Shown here piece by piece: positions 6,693 through 8,730 of a stretch of 8,730 nucleotides of DNA (positions are counted from its first letter, which is position 1; each line of letters starts with the position of its first letter). A program made the position numbers and the translations under genes. The notes under the pieces are model-generated. The model was not told the origin of the DNA. It made no database searches and was given only the letters and a program-made list of their open reading frames with translations. This DNA is from Acidimicrobiia bacterium (GTDB taxonomy: Bacteria; Actinomycetota; Acidimicrobiia; Spongiisociales; UBA5794), in NCBI GenBank assembly GCA_030599515.1, contig JAUVNV010000101.1, positions 1-8,730 of the forward strand. Direction: 5' to 3'.

Positions 6693-7618
6693 CCGACGGC
6701 CTCGGGTCAACGCGTGGAGTACGTGCCGGTGTGGTCCTCGCACCGATGACCACCTACAAGCTCGGTGGCCCGGCGGATTGGTTCGCCGAGATCGAGGACG
6801 AGCAGCATCTGATCGACGTTCTCGCCGCCACCGGCGCCGTGGACGTACTGGTGCTGGGCCGTGGGAGCAACCTTCTCGTCGCCGACGCCGGATATCGCGG
6901 CCTTGTGATCCGGCTCTCCGGCGAGTTCGTGCAGATCGTCGTCGATCCGGACGGCGTGGTCCGCGCCGGGGGAGCGGCCCCGTTGCCACGGGTCGCGAGG
7001 GCGGGAGCAGAGGCCGGTCGCTGCGGACTCGAGTTCTACGCTGGGATTCCCGGCACGGTCGGAGGCGCCGTGAAGATGAACGCCGGCGGGCACGGAAGCG
7101 ACACAGCGTCCTGCCTCATCAGCGCTCGGGTCATCGATCGATTCACCGGTGGTCGATACGATCGAACCGCGGCGGATCTGGGTTTCGACTACCGGCACTC
7201 GAACATCGAACCGAGCGAGATCGTCCTCTCCGCACGTTTCTCAACCCGGGATTGCGAGCGCGCCGCTGCGGAGGCACGGATCAGGGGGATCACGCGGTGG
7301 AGGAAGGAGCACCAGCCTGGTGGGACCTTCAATGCCGGCTCGGTGTTCAAGAATCCACCCGGTGATGCTGCGGGACGCCTGATCGACGAGGCGGGGCTCA
7401 AGGGGCACCGGTGCGGCGGTGTCGCGGTGTCGGAAATGCACGGCAACTTCTTCGTGGCCGACGAAGATGCCACCGCGCAGGATGTGTGGGATCTCGTTTG
7501 GGCCGTGCGGCGACGCGTGGGCGAAGCCGCCGGAGTTTGGCTCGAACCCGAGATCCAGTTCGCCGGCGTTTTCGACAGGACCGGCGATGAACTGATGGGA
7601 TCGGAGACGGTCGGATGA
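6689..7618 (+). CDS. murB: UDP-N-acetylenolpyruvoylglucosamine reductase MurB
   Basis: MurB is the FAD-dependent, NADPH-using cytoplasmic reductase that converts UDP-GlcNAc-enolpyruvate to UDP-MurNAc, the substrate of MurC encoded just upstream. The 309 aa product shows TTYKLGGPADWF near the N-terminus and the FAD-binding LGRGSNLLVAD. The AGIPGTVGGAVKMNAGG motif, YRHSNI, FNAGSVFKNPPGD, AGLKGHRCGGVAVSEMHGNF and LEPEIQFAG follow. S218 in GSVFKNP and E288 in LEPE match the family's proton-donating Ser and Glu, and the layout fits a compact, short-type MurB. The GTG start overlaps the murC stop as GTGA, and GGGGAGGG just upstream (6678-6685) supports it. murB lies inside the dcw cluster between murC and ftsQ, whereas from general knowledge Mycobacterium and Streptomyces keep it elsewhere. 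Confidence 0.97.
   Translation: MTDGLGSTRGVRAGVVLAPMTTYKLGGPADWFAEIEDEQHLIDVLAATGAVDVLVLGRGSNLLVADAGYRGLVIRLSGEFVQIVVDPDGVVRAGGAAPLPRVARAGAEAGRCGLEFYAGIPGTVGGAVKMNAGGHGSDTASCLISARVIDRFTGGRYDRTAADLGFDYRHSNIEPSEIVLSARFSTRDCERAAAEARIRGITRWRKEHQPGGTFNAGSVFKNPPGDAAGRLIDEAGLKGHRCGGVAVSEMHGNFFVADEDATAQDVWDLVWAVRRRVGEAAGVWLEPEIQFAGVFDRTGDELMGSETVG
7603..7606 (+). promoter_or_regulatory. Ribosome binding site for ftsQ
   Basis: GGAG in the last codons of murB lies 8 bases before the ATG at 7615 and favours it over the in-frame ATG at 7624. Confidence 0.5.
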
Positions 7619-8415
7619 ACACGATGGACCACCGGATCGCCGAGCGGCGACAGCAGGTGACGGAAGATCGAGCTCGTGGGCGCCTCAGGTGGCTGATCTG
7701 GGTCGTGCTGGTCGTGGGTTCGATAGCGTTGGTGGTATGGCTTCTCAATTCGCCGGTGCTCTCGATCCGATCGGTAACGGTCACCGGAGCGCAGCGCACC
7801 GATCCGGTCGCGATCGCGAACGACCTCACCGTCGGACCCGGGACACCGACCATGTCGGTGAACGCCGGGGCGGTTGAGGCCGCGCTCCTCGAGAACCCCT
7901 GGATCGCGGAAGCGGATGTGATCGTCACGTGGCCCGGCAGCATGGAGATTCACATCGCAGAGCGGGAACCGCTCGCTGCGATCAGCATCGATGGTGTCGT
8001 TTTTCATGCGGCGGCGGACGGAGTCCTGGTGGAGCGTGCGAGTGACGGAGCGATTCCGCCTCTGATCGAAACCGACCGCTCGGCGGTGGCGCACGTCGGC
8101 GACCGGATAACGGACGGTTCGACGCTGGGCGGAATCGAATTCCTGTCCGCTCTACCACCAGCGTTGCGACGATCCACAACGGTTACCGTCACCGGAACCG
8201 TGGTCGGTGCCGAGCTCGATGGAGTCACGATCGTGTTGGGACGGCCCACCGACATGGTGGCGAAAGCGGCGGCCGTCGAGGCCCTGATCGCCATGGGAGT
8301 CGAGAGGGGGAGCCGAATCGACGTGACCGCTCCACTACGCCCTGCGGTCGCTCCACCTCAATCTCAGCTGGAAGGTGAGACAGGGACGCTAGAAGAGTCT
8401 CAACCTTCGGACTAA
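7615..8415 (+). CDS. ftsQ: Cell division protein FtsQ/DivIB
   Basis: FtsQ is a single-pass membrane protein that links early and late divisome proteins and recruits partners such as FtsL and FtsB-type proteins. The 266 aa product has a short, charged cytoplasmic N-terminus (1-25), one membrane span at about 26-44, then an extracytoplasmic POTRA domain (about 49-118). That domain runs from VLSIRSVTVTGAQRT through ENPWIAEADVIVTWPGSMEIHIAEREPLAAI, a pattern typical of FtsQ. A beta-rich FtsQ domain follows to about 235, then a polar tail rich in Gln, Glu and Ser. Sequence conservation in this family is low, so the call rests on topology, the POTRA pattern and position between murB and ftsZ. The ATG at 7615 overlaps the murB stop (ATGA) and has GGAG 8 bases upstream; an ATG at 7624 is a less likely alternative. 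The last codons overlap an inverted repeat. Confidence 0.95.
   Translation: MNTMDHRIAERRQQVTEDRARGRLRWLIWVVLVVGSIALVVWLLNSPVLSIRSVTVTGAQRTDPVAIANDLTVGPGTPTMSVNAGAVEAALLENPWIAEADVIVTWPGSMEIHIAEREPLAAISIDGVVFHAAADGVLVERASDGAIPPLIETDRSAVAHVGDRITDGSTLGGIEFLSALPPALRRSTTVTVTGTVVGAELDGVTIVLGRPTDMVAKAAAVEALIAMGVERGSRIDVTAPLRPAVAPPQSQLEGETGTLEESQPSD
8371..8408 (+). repeat. Bulged inverted repeat at the ftsQ 3' end, upstream of ftsZ
   Basis: The left arm GAAGGTGAGAC (8371-8381) is the reverse complement of the right arm GTCTCAACCTTC (8397-8408) except for one extra A in the right arm. The loop is 15 bases (8382-8396). As RNA it could form an 11-pair stem with a single-base bulge, ending 25 bases before the ftsZ ribosome binding site and within the last ftsQ codons. 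No U-run follows, so it is not a standard intrinsic terminator. It might be a processing site, a stability element, an operator, or a coincidence of coding sequence. The arms are seen directly; the function is unknown. Confidence 0.4.
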
Positions 8416-8419
8416 CCTT
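8402..8419 (+). repeat. Direct repeat of AACCTT spaced 12 bases
   Basis: AACCTT occurs at 8402-8407 and again at 8414-8419, a start-to-start distance of 12 bases, close to one DNA helical turn. The first copy is in the right arm of the inverted repeat; the second begins in the ftsQ stop codon and continues into the gap before ftsZ. A pair of short half-sites could be a protein-binding site, or could give alternative pairing partners for the AAGGT at 8372-8376. With only six bases per copy, chance is possible. Confidence 0.3.
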
Positions 8420-8432
8420 GTTCCACCTGCGC

Positions 8433-8438
8433 GGGAGG
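8433..8438 (+). promoter_or_regulatory. Ribosome binding site for ftsZ
   Basis: GGGAGG lies 8 bases before the ATG at 8447, the ideal spacing, in the 31-base ftsQ-ftsZ gap. It gives ftsZ an independent strong initiation site, fitting the large amounts of FtsZ that cells need. Confidence 0.75.
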
Positions 8439-8446
8439 CCCAGCAC

Positions 8447-8730
8447 ATGACGGACTCGAAACTTTCACCACACACCTATCTGGCCGTCATCAAAGTGGTC
8501 GGCGTCGGTGGCGGCGGCGTCAATGCCGTGAACCGCATGATCGAGGCCGGAGTCGGCGGCGTTGAGTTCATCGCAGTCAACACGGACGCCCAGGCGCTCA
8601 TCATGTCTGACGCCGATCTCAAACTCGACATCGGCCGCGACTCCACTCGCGGTCTGGGCGCGGGGGCGAATCCCGAGGTCGGCCGTGAAGCTGCAGACGA
8701 ACATCGTGCTGAGATCGAGGACGCTCTGAC
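8447..8730 (+). CDS. ftsZ: Cell division protein FtsZ, 3'-truncated by window end
   Basis: FtsZ is the tubulin-like GTPase that polymerises into the cytokinetic ring. Only the first 94 codons are present; the family is usually about 350-450 aa. They show AVIKVVGVGGGGVNAVNRM (residues 13-31), which holds the first nucleotide-binding loop, then FIAVNTDAQAL (41-51) and TRGLGAGANPEVGREAA, characteristic of FtsZ. The diagnostic GGGTGTG loop and the catalytic T7 loop lie beyond the window. The sequence resembles actinobacterial FtsZ, with a short N-terminal tail before the core. The ATG at 8447 has a strong GGGAGG 8 bases upstream. This is the only gene here not overlapping its upstream neighbour: 31 bases separate it from ftsQ. 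No ftsA intervenes, as expected for Actinobacteria. Confidence 0.98.
   Translation, partial: MTDSKLSPHTYLAVIKVVGVGGGGVNAVNRMIEAGVGGVEFIAVNTDAQALIMSDADLKLDIGRDSTRGLGAGANPEVGREAADEHRAEIEDAL

Noticed and set aside
6000..6989. 329-codon open frame on the - strand opposite murC and murB
   Set aside because: It is a GC-driven shadow with Arg-rich, low-complexity translation and no family motif.
8390..8418. Possible ftsZ promoter with TAACCT (8413-8418) as a -10 element
   Set aside because: TAACCT fits TANNNT, but the hexamer 17 bases upstream (TAGAAG) matches the -35 consensus poorly, so a promoter cannot be supported from sequence alone.
8397..8446. Intrinsic terminator between ftsQ and ftsZ
   Set aside because: The nearby inverted repeat is not followed by a T-run, and termination here would cut off an essential co-transcribed gene.

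Overview
The window is a stretch of a high-GC division and cell wall (dcw) cluster, read entirely on the + strand. In order it holds the 3' half of murF, then complete mraY, murD, ftsW, murG, murC, murB and ftsQ, then the first 94 codons of ftsZ. The FtsZ N-terminus, the strongly G/C-biased codons, the frequent GTG starts, the lack of ftsA between ftsQ and ftsZ, and the lack of ddl all point to an actinobacterium. Because murB sits between murC and ftsQ, I lean towards a deep-branching lineage such as the Acidimicrobiia rather than Mycobacterium or Streptomyces. That placement is inference from motifs and gene order, not from a search.

Layout: 3-653 murF (5' end outside the window), 650-1714 mraY, 1711-2991 murD, 2988-4247 ftsW, 4244-5323 murG, 5316-6692 murC, 6689-7618 murB, 7615-8415 ftsQ, 8447-8730 ftsZ (3' end outside). 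Six junctions are 4-base stop/start overlaps (GTGA or ATGA), murG/murC overlap by 8 bases, and the only intergenic gap is 31 bases before ftsZ. No gene-free stretch reaches 300 bases. There are no tRNAs, rRNAs, IS elements, CRISPR arrays or recognisable intrinsic terminators.

The genes work as one pathway. MurB, MurC, MurD and MurF build UDP-MurNAc-pentapeptide in the cytoplasm. MraY loads it on undecaprenyl phosphate (lipid I), and MurG adds GlcNAc (lipid II). FtsW polymerises lipid II at the septum, FtsQ is a divisome scaffold, and FtsZ forms the ring that organises the process. The overlaps imply co-transcription and translational coupling.

I see no undescribed system: this is a conserved housekeeping locus. 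The most interesting non-protein signal is a bulged inverted repeat with repeated AACCTT motifs across the end of ftsQ, just before ftsZ, the one place where the tight gene packing opens. Several enzymes also carry small departures from textbook motifs (MurC, MurD, MurF, MurG, MraY), probably lineage-specific.
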